DNA from: Ornithoclostridium sp944380285
GTDB lineage: Bacteria; Bacillota; Clostridia; Christensenellales; UBA3700
NCBI GenBank assembly: GCA_963931165.1
Contig: OZ006985.1
Span: 1,751,258 to 1,815,257, forward strand
Length of the DNA: 64,000 bases
Reading direction: 5' to 3'
Part shown: piece by piece, positions 24,092 to 33,074 of the stretch
Layout: each line of letters begins with the position of its first letter
Position numbering within the stretch: the first letter of the stretch is position 1
Notes under the pieces: generated by a model
The model's database searches: none
The model's input: the letters and a program-made list of their open reading frames with translations, nothing else
Told to the model about the DNA's origin: nothing
Translations under genes and position numbers: made by a program

Positions 24092-26536
24092 TCACTTGCT
24101 CTTTTTCGCCGTCATGCGGACGGGTTTGATGTTCCAGATCCTGTCGGCGTACTCCTTGACGCTGCGGTCGGAGGAGAAGAAGCCGGACTCGGCGGTGTTC
24201 ATCAGCGACATTCTGCCCCAGCGTTCGCGGTCGGAATATGCCCTGTCCAGCCTGTCCTGCGCGTCGCAATAGGATTGGAAGTCGGCGAGCACCTTGTAGG
24301 GGTCGGCTCCGCCGCTGCCCACTGTGAGACTGTCGGCGATCTCGCCGAAGCTGACGCCCGCGATGCCTGCGTGCAGACCGTCTATGACCGCCTTGATGCG
24401 TGCGTTGTGGTGGTAGTACGAGGTCGGCTCATAGCCGTTCTTGGACAGTTCCTCGACCTCGTTTGCGAGCAAGCCGAAGATGAAGATGTTCTCGTCGCCG
24501 ACGGCGCTGTGGATCTCGATGTTCGCGCCGTCCATAGTGCCGATGGTCACCGCGCCGTTGATCATGAACTTCATGTTGCCGGTGCCGGACGCCTCTTTGC
24601 CCGCGACGGAGATCTGCTCGGACACGTCGGACGCGGGCATGATCATCTCGGCGAGCGAAACGCGGTAGTTCTCGAGGAAGACGACCTTGAGCTTTTCGTT
24701 GACCTGCGGGTCGTTGTTGATCAGGTTGCCCAGCTGGCAGATGAGGCGAATGATCTGCTTCGCCATATAGTAGCTGGGCGCCGCCTTCGCGCCGAAGATA
24801 TAGGTGCGCGGATTGATGTCGAGCGACGGATCGGCTTTGAGCGCATAGTAGGTGTCGAGGATGTGCAGCGCGTTGAGCAATTGACGCTTGTACTCGTGCA
24901 ACCTCTTGACCTGCACGTCGAAGATGGAATCGGGGTTTACGACGACGCCGTTGCTCTCTTTGATGTACTCGGCGAGTTTGAGCTTGTTGCGTCTCTTGAT
25001 CTCGAGCCACTTGTCGAGCACGTCCCTCTTGCCCTTGAATTTTTCAAGTCCCTTGAGCTTGTCGGCGTCCTTCATGAAGCCGTCGCCGATGAGTTCGGTG
25101 ATGAACGCGGCGAGTTCGGGGTTCGCCTGCGCGAGCCACCTGCGGTAGGTGATGCCGTTGGTGACGTTGGTGAACACGCCGGGATGCATCTTGTAGTAGT
25201 CGTTGAACACGTCGTTTTTGAGGATCTCGGAGTGGAGCTCGGAGACGCCGTTGACGGTGTGCGACGCGGCGAGGCACATGTTCGCCATCTTGATCTGATT
25301 GTGCGAAAGCACCGCGTTGTAGGCGACCTTGTTCCAATCGTTGGGATAGAACGACCAAAGCTCGTTGCAGAAGCGCTGGTTGATCTCGCAGACGATCTGA
25401 TAGATGCGCGGCAAAAGCTGCTTGAAGATGCCCTCGGGCCACTTCTCGAGCGCCTCCGCCATGACCGTATGGTTGGTGTAGGAGATCGTGCGCCTGACGA
25501 TGCTCCACGCGTCGTCCCAGCTGTAGCCGTACTCGTCGAGCAGCAGCCTCATCAATTCGGGGATGCACAGCGTGGGGTGTGTGTCGTTGATGTGGATCGC
25601 GACCTTGTCGGGCAGGTTGTCGAGCGTGCCGTAGTCGCGCAGATGCGTCTTGATGATGGACTGTATCGACGCAGACACAAAGAAGTATTGCTGTTTGAGG
25701 CGCAGCATCTTGCCCTCGATGTGGTGGTCCGCCGGATAGAGCACCTTGCAGATGGACTCGGCGAGAGCCTTGTTCTGCAATGACTTGACATACTGCCCTT
25801 GCGCGAACAGGTTCATGTCGAAGTCGACCGGCGCCTTCGCCGACCAAAGCCTGAGCTTGTTGACCGCCGGGACGTGATAGCCGCTGATGTTCATATCATA
25901 GGGCACCGCCTGCACGACGTCGCAGTCCTTGTAGTCGATGTAGAGCCTGCCGTTGTCCCAATGCTGGTCGACCGTGCCGCCGAAGCGCACCTCGAAGGTG
26001 TCCTCTTCGCGCGGAGCGAGCCAGACGTCGCCGTTTTCGAGCCACTCGTCGGGCATCTCGATCTGCCATCCGTCGGCGATCTTCTGCTTGAAGATGCCGT
26101 AGTCGTACCTGATCGAAAAACCGCTTGCGACATAGTCGAGGTTGGTCAGCGACTCCATATACGCCGCCGCCAATCTGCCGAGACCGCCGTTGCCGAGGCC
26201 CGCGTCGGGCTCGATCGCATACAGCTCGTCCAAAGACACGCCGAGCGGCTTGACCGCCTCGGCGAAAATATCGGTCATGCCGAGGTTGAACAGGTGGTTT
26301 TTGAGCGACCTGCCCAGCAAAAACTCCATCGACATGTAGTAGACTTGTTTTGTTTTCTGTTCCTTGCGCTTGCGCTTGAACTCCAAACGCATCTCGGTCA
26401 AGATGTCCCTGACGGTCATGCAGACCGCCTTGTAGACCTGCGTCTTGCTCGCCTCGGCAAGAGGCACTCCGAAATAGGTCTGAGCCTTGATCTCGAGGAT
26501 CTGTTTGACGCGCGCAGCGTCGTATTCTCTCTCCAT
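24092..26536 (-). CDS. glgP: Glycogen/maltodextrin phosphorylase
   Basis: 814 aa, standard length for GT35. PLP-dependent phosphorolysis of alpha-1,4-glucan to glucose-1-phosphate. Signatures: EPDAGLGNGGLGRLAAAYMES near residue 100 (quoted in part, DAGLGNGGLGRLAA), HINDTHPTL, RRWLAQANPEL and the PLP-lysine motif EASGTGNMKFMINGA. I chose the ATG at 26536 (GGGAGA 5 nt upstream) over one 13 codons earlier. It sits between glgA and the GH13 gene. Confidence 0.96.
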   Translation of the reverse strand: MEREYDAARVKQILEIKAQTYFGVPLAEASKTQVYKAVCMTVRDILTEMRLEFKRKRKEQKTKQVYYMSMEFLLGRSLKNHLFNLGMTDIFAEAVKPLGVSLDELYAIEPDAGLGNGGLGRLAAAYMESLTNLDYVASGFSIRYDYGIFKQKIADGWQIEMPDEWLENGDVWLAPREEDTFEVRFGGTVDQHWDNGRLYIDYKDCDVVQAVPYDMNISGYHVPAVNKLRLWSAKAPVDFDMNLFAQGQYVKSLQNKALAESICKVLYPADHHIEGKMLRLKQQYFFVSASIQSIIKTHLRDYGTLDNLPDKVAIHINDTHPTLCIPELMRLLLDEYGYSWDDAWSIVRRTISYTNHTVMAEALEKWPEGIFKQLLPRIYQIVCEINQRFCNELWSFYPNDWNKVAYNAVLSHNQIKMANMCLAASHTVNGVSELHSEILKNDVFNDYYKMHPGVFTNVTNGITYRRWLAQANPELAAFITELIGDGFMKDADKLKGLEKFKGKRDVLDKWLEIKRRNKLKLAEYIKESNGVVVNPDSIFDVQVKRLHEYKRQLLNALHILDTYYALKADPSLDINPRTYIFGAKAAPSYYMAKQIIRLICQLGNLINNDPQVNEKLKVVFLENYRVSLAEMIMPASDVSEQISVAGKEASGTGNMKFMINGAVTIGTMDGANIEIHSAVGDENIFIFGLLANEVEELSKNGYEPTSYYHHNARIKAVIDGLHAGIAGVSFGEIADSLTVGSGGADPYKVLADFQSYCDAQDRLDRAYSDRERWGRMSLMNTAESGFFSSDRSVKEYADRIWNIKPVRMTAKKSK

Positions 26537-26677
26537 ATACTCTCCCGTTGTCAAAATTCTAAGGCTTGCGTCCACAAGCCTTATCTATGCAATTATACAC
26601 TTTTTTGCCGTGTTTGCAAAGCGTTTACGCGGTATTGCGAAAAGTTCCGCAATACCGCGCATTTTGCGTATTATCCC

Positions 26678-28498
26678 TCAAAGACGATCGTAGAGTTCGA
26701 CGTATTGCTCGGAGATGCGATCCCACGAGAAGTCGGCGCTCATCGCGTTGGCGATCAGCTTTTTCCAATCGTCCTTATAGTCGTAGTACAGCCCGACCGC
26801 GCGCTCGATCGCGTACAGCATGTCGTGCGCGTTGTAGCTGTAGAAGGTGAAGCCGTTGCCCTGCCCGGTCGAGCCGTTGTACGGGACGACGGTGTCTTTG
26901 AGACCGCCCGTCTCGCGGACGATGGGCGCGGTGCCGTAGCGCATCGCGATCATTTGACTGAGCCCGCACGGCTCGAACTTGCTGGGCATCAGGAACATAT
27001 CCGCCGCCGCATAGATCTTGCTCGCCATGTCGCTCGAGAAGTTGATGATCGCGCGCAATTTTTCGGGATATTTGCGCTGCATGTCCTTGAGCATGGACTC
27101 GTACTTCCAGTCGCCCGTGCCCAGCACTACCATCTGAATGCCCTTGGCGAGGATGTCGTCGAACACGCTGCGGATGAGGTCGAGCCCCTTTTGCTCGGTC
27201 AGCCTGCCGACCATGCCGATCATTGCGACCGACGGCTTGACCGGAAGCCCGAGCAGCTGTTGAAGCCCCGTCTTGTTGAGATACTTCTCCGAGACGGTCG
27301 TCTTGTCGTAGTTCTTGAACAGCGCCTTGTCCGTCGCGGGGTCGTTGCGCTCGTTGTCGATGCCGTTGACGATGCCGCTCAATTTGTAGCGGCGCGCGTT
27401 GAGGATGTCCTGCAGACCGAAGCTGTAATAGGGGTCGAGGATCTCCTTGGCGTAGGTCGGCGAGACGGTCGTCACGCGGTTGGCGCACTCGATGCCGCCC
27501 TTCATGAAGTTGGCGCAGCCCTGATAGGTGACCAGCGACCTTCTGTCGCCGGGCAGACCGACGATGTCGCCGATGATGTCCTCGCCGTACTTGCCCTGGA
27601 ACTCTATGTTGTGGATGGTGAACACCGTGCGCGACGTGCGGCAGAAGTCGGAGCCGCGGTAGTAGGTGTCGAGATAGACCGGGGTCAAGCCCGTCTGCCA
27701 ATCGTTGCAGTGGATGATGTCGGGTTTGAAGTCCATGATCGGCAGCGCCTCGAGCACCGCCCTCGAGAAGTACGCAAACCTCTCGGCGTCGTCATAGTGA
27801 CCGTAAAGCCCGTTGCGCTTGAAGTAGTATTCGTTGTCGATGAAGTAGTATCTGACGCCGTCGTACATGTGCGTGAACACGCCGCAATATTGATAGCGCC
27901 ACGCGAGCGAGACATAGCAGCAGCCGAGGTATTGCATCGTGCGGCGGAACTCGCCGGGGATGTTGAAGTACAGCGGCAGCACGACGCGCACGTCGTACCC
28001 CTTGCGGACGAGCGCCTTGGGCAGAGCCGCGGCGACCTCGCCGAGCCCGCCCGTCTTGACGTACGGAGCCGCCTCCGAGGTGACGAACAAGATCTTTTTC
28101 TTCGCCGGAGCGGCTTCCGCCTTGGGCGCGGGCTGAGGCTGTTCGACCTTCGCCGCCTGCGGCTCGGGCTTTGTTTCGGGCTTGCTTTCGACGATTTTTT
28201 CCTCTTTCTTTTGCGCGGGTTTCGCCTCTTTTTTAGCCTTTGGCTTTGCCTCTTTGACGGGTTTTTCCGCCTTGGGTTCGGGCTTTTCCGCTTTGGGTTC
28301 GGGCTTTTCAGCCTTGGGCGCCTCCTGCTTGGGCGCCTTGGGCTTGGACGCCCTCTTTGCCGGCGCTTTTGCCTTTTTCTCCTCCGCCTTGACCTCGGCG
28401 GTCAGTGCGGCGGCTGCCTCTTGCAGCTTGACCTCTGCCTTTTCGGGCGCGGTCTTGGGCGCCTTCGCGGCGGGTTTTTCGCTAGCTTTTCTTGCCAT
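26678..28498 (-). CDS. glgA: Glycogen synthase with a long Lys/Pro/Ala/Glu-rich N-terminal extension
   Basis: 606 aa. The GT5 synthase core starts only at about residue 132 (KKKILFVTSEAAPYVKTGGL, with the ADP-glucose-binding KTGGL) and runs to the end; typical GlgA has about 475-490 residues. The first ~131 residues (28106-28498) are low-complexity and highly charged, with repeats of the type KAEKPEPKAEKPEP. A strong GGAGGG site lies just before the first ATG and no Met is available near the core, so the extension is very likely translated. Other core signatures are GMVGRLTEQKGLDL and PSKFEPCGLSQMIAMRYG. ADP-glucose is supplied by GlgC/GlgD encoded upstream. Confidence 0.95.
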   Translation of the reverse strand: MARKASEKPAAKAPKTAPEKAEVKLQEAAAALTAEVKAEEKKAKAPAKRASKPKAPKQEAPKAEKPEPKAEKPEPKAEKPVKEAKPKAKKEAKPAQKKEEKIVESKPETKPEPQAAKVEQPQPAPKAEAAPAKKKILFVTSEAAPYVKTGGLGEVAAALPKALVRKGYDVRVVLPLYFNIPGEFRRTMQYLGCCYVSLAWRYQYCGVFTHMYDGVRYYFIDNEYYFKRNGLYGHYDDAERFAYFSRAVLEALPIMDFKPDIIHCNDWQTGLTPVYLDTYYRGSDFCRTSRTVFTIHNIEFQGKYGEDIIGDIVGLPGDRRSLVTYQGCANFMKGGIECANRVTTVSPTYAKEILDPYYSFGLQDILNARRYKLSGIVNGIDNERNDPATDKALFKNYDKTTVSEKYLNKTGLQQLLGLPVKPSVAMIGMVGRLTEQKGLDLIRSVFDDILAKGIQMVVLGTGDWKYESMLKDMQRKYPEKLRAIINFSSDMASKIYAAADMFLMPSKFEPCGLSQMIAMRYGTAPIVRETGGLKDTVVPYNGSTGQGNGFTFYSYNAHDMLYAIERAVGLYYDYKDDWKKLIANAMSADFSWDRISEQYVELYDRL

Positions 28499-28507
28499 AT
28501 TCCCTCC

Positions 28508-29623
28508 TCAAACGGTCTTGTTTTTGACGATGACGACCGGATAGTTCTCCGAGCCGCTGATCGTCTTGTCCTCCGTCACGGTGACGTCCTTGTCGGTGAT
28601 CGTATAGCGAAGTTCGGAATACTTCATGATCCGACCGTTCTCCATGACGATGGAATTGCTGATGTATGCCCCCTCCTCGACGACGACGCCGCGGAAGAGG
28701 ATGCTGTTCTCCACCCTGCCGTTGATCTCGCAGCCGTCGGCGATCAGCGAATTGCGAACGCTGGCGCCCGCGCCGTACTTGGTCGGGACGGAGTCTTTGA
28801 CCTTTGTGAAGATCTTGCCGCAGCGATAGAACAAATCGTTGCGGATGTCGGTGTCGAGGATGCGCATGCTCTCGGTGTAGTACGACTTGACGTCGTCGAT
28901 GATCGCCGCATATCCGTCGACGTGATAGGCATAAATGCCCAGCTTTGCGACGTTTTGCTGAATGATGTGCTTTTCGAAGTCGGTATAGCCGCGCTCATAG
29001 CTGTCCGTGATCAGCGAGATCAGCAGATCTTTTTTGAGCAGATAGATGTTGAGCCCGACCTCGGCGATGTCCTCGCTGAGCGTGGACGTGATGCGCGTAC
29101 CGACGACCTTGCCCGACTTGTCGGTGTCGACGAGCACGCGGCGCGACGACGTCGAGTGGGACGAATAGGTCAGCATCGTGATGTCCGCGCCGGCGGCGAT
29201 GTGTTTTTTGTACACGTCCTCGAAGTCGAGGTTGGTCGCGATGTTGCTGTTGGTGAGGACGACATAGTCCTCGGTCGCCTTTTCGATGTAGTCGAGGATG
29301 CCGTACAGCGCCTCGATCTTGCCCTTGAACATCGTGCGCGACGTGTTGGACGCATACGGCGGGAAGACGGCGATGCCACTGTTTTTGCGGTTGAGGTCCC
29401 AATCTCTGCCCATCCTGATGTGGTCCATCAGCGAGGAGTAGTTGTTGCGCGTGACGATGCCGATCGTCGTGATGTTGCTGTTGACGAGGTTGGACAGCGT
29501 GAAGTCGATGAACCTGTACCTGCCGCAGAACGGAAGCGACGCCGTCGTGCGGTGGATGGTCAATTCGTTGAGCTTGGTCTCGTTGTCGCTCGCAAAGATT
29601 ATACTCATCATTTCGTTGTTCAT
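28508..29623 (-). CDS. glgD: Glucose-1-phosphate adenylyltransferase subunit GlgD
   Basis: 371 aa. Same fold as GlgC (nucleotidyltransferase plus left-handed beta-helix: INGRVENSILFRGVVVEEGA), but the N-terminal catalytic GGxGTRL loop is missing; the protein starts MNNEMMSIIFASDNETKLNELT. This is the Bacillota-type non-catalytic partner that forms a hetero-oligomer with GlgC and stimulates it. GAGGTGA is 5 nt before the ATG and the glgC stop is 9 nt upstream. Confidence 0.93.
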   Translation of the reverse strand: MNNEMMSIIFASDNETKLNELTIHRTTASLPFCGRYRFIDFTLSNLVNSNITTIGIVTRNNYSSLMDHIRMGRDWDLNRKNSGIAVFPPYASNTSRTMFKGKIEALYGILDYIEKATEDYVVLTNSNIATNLDFEDVYKKHIAAGADITMLTYSSHSTSSRRVLVDTDKSGKVVGTRITSTLSEDIAEVGLNIYLLKKDLLISLITDSYERGYTDFEKHIIQQNVAKLGIYAYHVDGYAAIIDDVKSYYTESMRILDTDIRNDLFYRCGKIFTKVKDSVPTKYGAGASVRNSLIADGCEINGRVENSILFRGVVVEEGAYISNSIVMENGRIMKYSELRYTITDKDVTVTEDKTISGSENYPVVIVKNKTV

Positions 29624-29632
29624 ATCTTCACC

Positions 29633-30826
29633 TCAATCCACCATTGCGGCAACGGGAACGACTGTGCCCTTTTTGACGACCGCGCCGGGACCGACGACGG
29701 TGATCTTGACCTCTTCGACGGGGACGTTGTCCTGCGCCTCGCCGACGACCGCGCCCTCTTCGATGACGGCTCCGTCGCCGACGATCGCATAGTAGACCTT
29801 TGCGCCCTCTTTGACGACCGCGCCGGGCATGATGTTGCTGTCCTCGACGACCGCGCCGCGCCGGATCTCGACGCGCGAGGAGATGACGCTGTTGCGGATC
29901 GTGCCGTCGATCTCGCAGCCCTCGGTGACCAGCGAGTTGATGATGTCCGCGTGGTCGCCGACGAAGTGCGGCGGCTCGGCGGCGTTGCGCGCGTAGATCT
30001 TCCACGACGCGTCCTCTATGTTGAGACCGCTGTTGCGGTCGATGAGGTCCATATTGGCTTCCCAAAGGCTCTTGATCGTGCCGACGTCCTTCCAATAGCC
30101 GTCAAAGCGGTAGGCATACAATTTGCGGCCGCCGTTCAGCATCGCGGGGATGACGTCCTTGCCGAAGTCGTTGTGGCTGTCGGGGTTGGCTTCGTCGTCG
30201 ATCAGATACTTGCGCAGCACCTGCCAATTGAAGATGTAGATGCCCATCGAGGCGTTGGTGCTCTTGGGTTTTTTGGGTTTTTCTTCAAACTCGTAGACGG
30301 AGCCGTCGGGCTTGGTGTTCATGATGCCGAAGCGCGACGCCTCTTCGAGCGAGACGTTGATGACCGCGATCGTACAATCGGCGCCCTTGCTCTTGTGGAA
30401 GTCGAGCATGTCCGAATAGTCCATCTTGTAGATGTGGTCGCCCGACAGCACGAGGACGTATTCGGGCGAGAACTTGTCGATGAAGTCTATGTTCTGATAG
30501 ATCGCGTTGGCGGTGCCCTTGTACCAATCCGACTTGGCGCTCTTCATATAGGGCGGCAGCACGAACACGCCGCCGTTGAGCCTGTCGAGGTCCCACGGCT
30601 GGCCGTTGCCGATATATTCGTTGAGTTCAAAGGGCTGATATTGGGTCAGCACGCCGATCGTGTCGATATTGGAATTGATGCAATTGGACAGCGGAAAGTC
30701 GATGATGCGATACTTGCCGCCGAAAGAAACCGCCGGCTTTGCGACGTGCGCGGTCAGGCTGTACAACCTCGTACCCTGTCCGCCGGCAAGCAGCATTGCG
30801 ACGCATTCTTTTTTGTTGGAATACAT
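29633..30826 (-). CDS. glgC: Glucose-1-phosphate adenylyltransferase, catalytic subunit
   Basis: 397 aa. Makes ADP-glucose from ATP and glucose-1-phosphate, the committed step of glycogen synthesis. Catalytic loop LLAGGQGTRLYSLT at residues 12-25, AKPAVSFGGKYRIIDFPLSN, and VLSGDHIYKMDY for the metal Asp. The C-terminal beta-helix repeats are visible (IDGTIRNSVISSRVEI, VVEDSNIMPGAVV). GGAGG lies before the ATG; 19 nt separate it from glgB. Confidence 0.96.
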   Translation of the reverse strand: MYSNKKECVAMLLAGGQGTRLYSLTAHVAKPAVSFGGKYRIIDFPLSNCINSNIDTIGVLTQYQPFELNEYIGNGQPWDLDRLNGGVFVLPPYMKSAKSDWYKGTANAIYQNIDFIDKFSPEYVLVLSGDHIYKMDYSDMLDFHKSKGADCTIAVINVSLEEASRFGIMNTKPDGSVYEFEEKPKKPKSTNASMGIYIFNWQVLRKYLIDDEANPDSHNDFGKDVIPAMLNGGRKLYAYRFDGYWKDVGTIKSLWEANMDLIDRNSGLNIEDASWKIYARNAAEPPHFVGDHADIINSLVTEGCEIDGTIRNSVISSRVEIRRGAVVEDSNIMPGAVVKEGAKVYYAIVGDGAVIEEGAVVGEAQDNVPVEEVKITVVGPGAVVKKGTVVPVAAMVD

Positions 30827-30845
30827 AATTTCCTCCCTGTCTCGC

Positions 30846-32858
30846 TTATTTTTGCGCTTTTTTGCGCTTTGTCTCTTTTTGAGGCGCGGCGTCTTTTGCC
30901 GCTTTCTTTGCCGGAGCGGACGCCTTTTTGTCCGCCTTGACCGGCTTTTGTTCTTCTTCCCTGACCTTGCGCTTTTTGCGTTTGAGCGCCTTGCCCGGGC
31001 GCAGATAGATCACGCTGTTGGCGGGGATATCCATGCGGATGAACTGCTCGTGTCCGTGCATCGCGCCGTCCTCGGCGTCATAGACCGCCGCCTCGGCGTC
31101 GTCTCCGCCGAACTCGACCGCGTTGCTGTCGAGGGCGACCTCGTATTGTCTCATCTCGGGCACGCCCATGCAATAGCTTTGGCGGCGGATGGGGCTGAAG
31201 TTGACGACCGCGATCGTATAGTCGCCCTTCTCGTCATAGCGCACGAAGGAGACGATGTTTTGCGTGTTGTCGTCGACGACGATCCACTTGAAGCCGTCAT
31301 AGCTGCAATCGAGGTCGTACATCTCGGGGTGGGCGAGGTAGTACTCGTTGAGTTTTTTGACAAAGGCGTGCAGTCTGCGGTGGCTCTCGTAGCCGAGCAA
31401 GAACCAATCGAGCTGTTTTTTGTAGTCCCACTCGATGAACTGCCCGAACTCGCTGCCCATGAACAGCAATTTCTTGCCGGGGTGGGCATACATAAAGCCG
31501 AGGAACGCCTTCATCGCCGAGAACTTTTCGGTGTATTCGCCCGGCATCTTGTCGAGCAAAGAGTGCTTGCCGTGGACGACCTCGTCGTGCGAGATGGGCA
31601 AGATGTAGTTCTCGGAGAAAGCATAGGTGATCGCGAACGTCACCTTGTCGTGCATGTCCTTGCGGAAGAAGGGGTTGGCGGAGACATAGCACAGCATGTC
31701 GTTCATCCAGCCCATGTTCCACTTGAAGTTGAAGCCCAAGCCGCCGTCGTAGGCGGGCTTTGTGACCATCGGGAATGCGGTCGACTCCTCCGCGATCATC
31801 AGCAAGCCCTCGTGGCGGGTCAGCATCTCGGTGTTGAGCTGTTTGATGAAGTCGATCGCCTCGAGGTTGTAGTTGCCGCCGAACGCGTTGGGGCGCCACT
31901 CGCCGCCGCGTCTGCCGTAGTCGAGGTAGAGCATGCTGGCGACCGCGTCCATGCGGATGCCGTCGACGTGGAACTCCTCCGCCCAATAGTTGGCGGACGA
32001 GATGAGGAAGCTGCGCACCTCTTTTTTGCCGTAGTCGAACACGCGCGTGCCCCACTCCTTGTGCTCCTTTTTGAGCTCGTCCTCATATTCGTAGAGGGCT
32101 TGTCCGTCAAAGTCGCAAAGCCCGTGCTCGTCCTTGGGGAAATGGGCGACGACCCAATCGAGGATGACGCCAATGCCCTTGCGGTGCATGAGGTCGACGA
32201 AGTAGCGGAAGTCGTCGGGTGTGCCGTAGCGCGACGTGGGCGCGAACATGCCGGTGACCTGATAGCCCCAGCTGCCGTCGAACGGGTACTCGGTGACGGG
32301 CAAGATCTCGACATGGGTGTAGCCCATCTCGATGCAATATGCGCTCAGCTCGTCGGCGAGCTTGCGATAGTCGAAGAAGTTGCCGTCGTCATAGCGCTTC
32401 CAGCTGCCGAGATGGACCTCGTAGATGTTCATCGGCGAGCGGTAGGGGTCGCGGTTTTTGCGCGCGCTCATCCACTTGGAGTCGCGCCAGACGTGACGGG
32501 AACGATACAATTTGGAAGCGTTTGCGGGCGCGGTCTCGGCGTGCGCCGCATAGGGGTCGCATTTGAGCACCGTCTTGCCGTTTGCGGCGGTGATGCAATA
32601 CTTGTACGCGTCGAAGTCTTTGAGCCCCTCGATCACGCACTCCCAAATGCCGGGAGCGATCGCGCGGCAGACGTTCTTTTCGGCGTCCCAGCCGTTGAAA
32701 TCGCCGACGACGGACACGCTCTTTGCGTGCGGCGCCCAGACGCGGAACGTCCAGACATCGCCGTCCTTTTTGTCGGTGTGCGGCACGAAGAGCTTGTAGC
32801 TTTCGTAATTTGTCCCCTCATGGAACAGGTAGATCGGCAATTGAAGATTCTTTTCCAT
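30846..32858 (-). CDS. glgB: 1,4-alpha-glucan branching enzyme with a Lys-rich C-terminal tail
   Basis: 670 aa. CBM48 domain (VWAPHAKSVSVVGDFNGWD), then the GH13 barrel: DWVVAHFPKDEHG, GIRMDAVASML (nucleophile Asp), MIAEESTAFP (acid/base Glu), ISHDEVVHGKHSLL. A normal C-terminal beta domain ends near IYLRPGKAL; beyond it are about 49 extra residues rich in Lys/Ala (KRKKRKVRE, KKASAPAKKAAKDAA). I chose the ATG at 32858; an earlier in-frame ATG overlaps the -10 box and cannot be on the transcript. First gene of the glg operon. Confidence 0.94.
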   Translation of the reverse strand: MEKNLQLPIYLFHEGTNYESYKLFVPHTDKKDGDVWTFRVWAPHAKSVSVVGDFNGWDAEKNVCRAIAPGIWECVIEGLKDFDAYKYCITAANGKTVLKCDPYAAHAETAPANASKLYRSRHVWRDSKWMSARKNRDPYRSPMNIYEVHLGSWKRYDDGNFFDYRKLADELSAYCIEMGYTHVEILPVTEYPFDGSWGYQVTGMFAPTSRYGTPDDFRYFVDLMHRKGIGVILDWVVAHFPKDEHGLCDFDGQALYEYEDELKKEHKEWGTRVFDYGKKEVRSFLISSANYWAEEFHVDGIRMDAVASMLYLDYGRRGGEWRPNAFGGNYNLEAIDFIKQLNTEMLTRHEGLLMIAEESTAFPMVTKPAYDGGLGFNFKWNMGWMNDMLCYVSANPFFRKDMHDKVTFAITYAFSENYILPISHDEVVHGKHSLLDKMPGEYTEKFSAMKAFLGFMYAHPGKKLLFMGSEFGQFIEWDYKKQLDWFLLGYESHRRLHAFVKKLNEYYLAHPEMYDLDCSYDGFKWIVVDDNTQNIVSFVRYDEKGDYTIAVVNFSPIRRQSYCMGVPEMRQYEVALDSNAVEFGGDDAEAAVYDAEDGAMHGHEQFIRMDIPANSVIYLRPGKALKRKKRKVREEEQKPVKADKKASAPAKKAAKDAAPQKETKRKKAQK

Positions 32859-32889
32859 AAAGTGTGCGAGACATCTCCCGTTTTTCCTT

Positions 32890-32918
32890 ATTATATCATA
32901 CAATTACGCGCGTTTCAA
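32890..32918 (-). promoter_or_regulatory. Promoter of the six-gene glycogen operon
   Basis: Minus strand TTGAAA, 17-nt spacer, perfect TATAAT (32895-32890), about 30 nt before the glgB ATG. Confidence 0.75.
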
Positions 32919-33038
32919 TATCGATATACAAATTTTTTTCACAATTTTTTCACAATTGTCCCGAACTCGTGACATAATCAACATCGTGTCCGTTTTGCGC
33001 GGCGCGGCGAAACGGGCTTGCCGCACCCCTTCGCGCGC

Positions 33039-33067
33039 TTGACTTACGCGCCCGCGCTATGTAAAAT
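33039..33067 (+). promoter_or_regulatory. ABC-F gene promoter, predicted leaderless
   Basis: TTGACT (33039-33044), 17-nt spacer, TAAAAT (33062-33067), then only 7 nt (AGAGGTC) to the ATG. Confidence 0.7.
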
Positions 33068-33074
33068 AGAGGTC

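Noticed and set aside
25799..30940. A 1,713-codon open frame on the plus strand across the glycogen operon
   Set aside because: It is antisense to glgP, glgA, glgD and glgC, all certain genes. Its length results from the strong C/G third-position bias, which removes stop codons from the complementary frame. The translation is low-complexity and resembles no protein.
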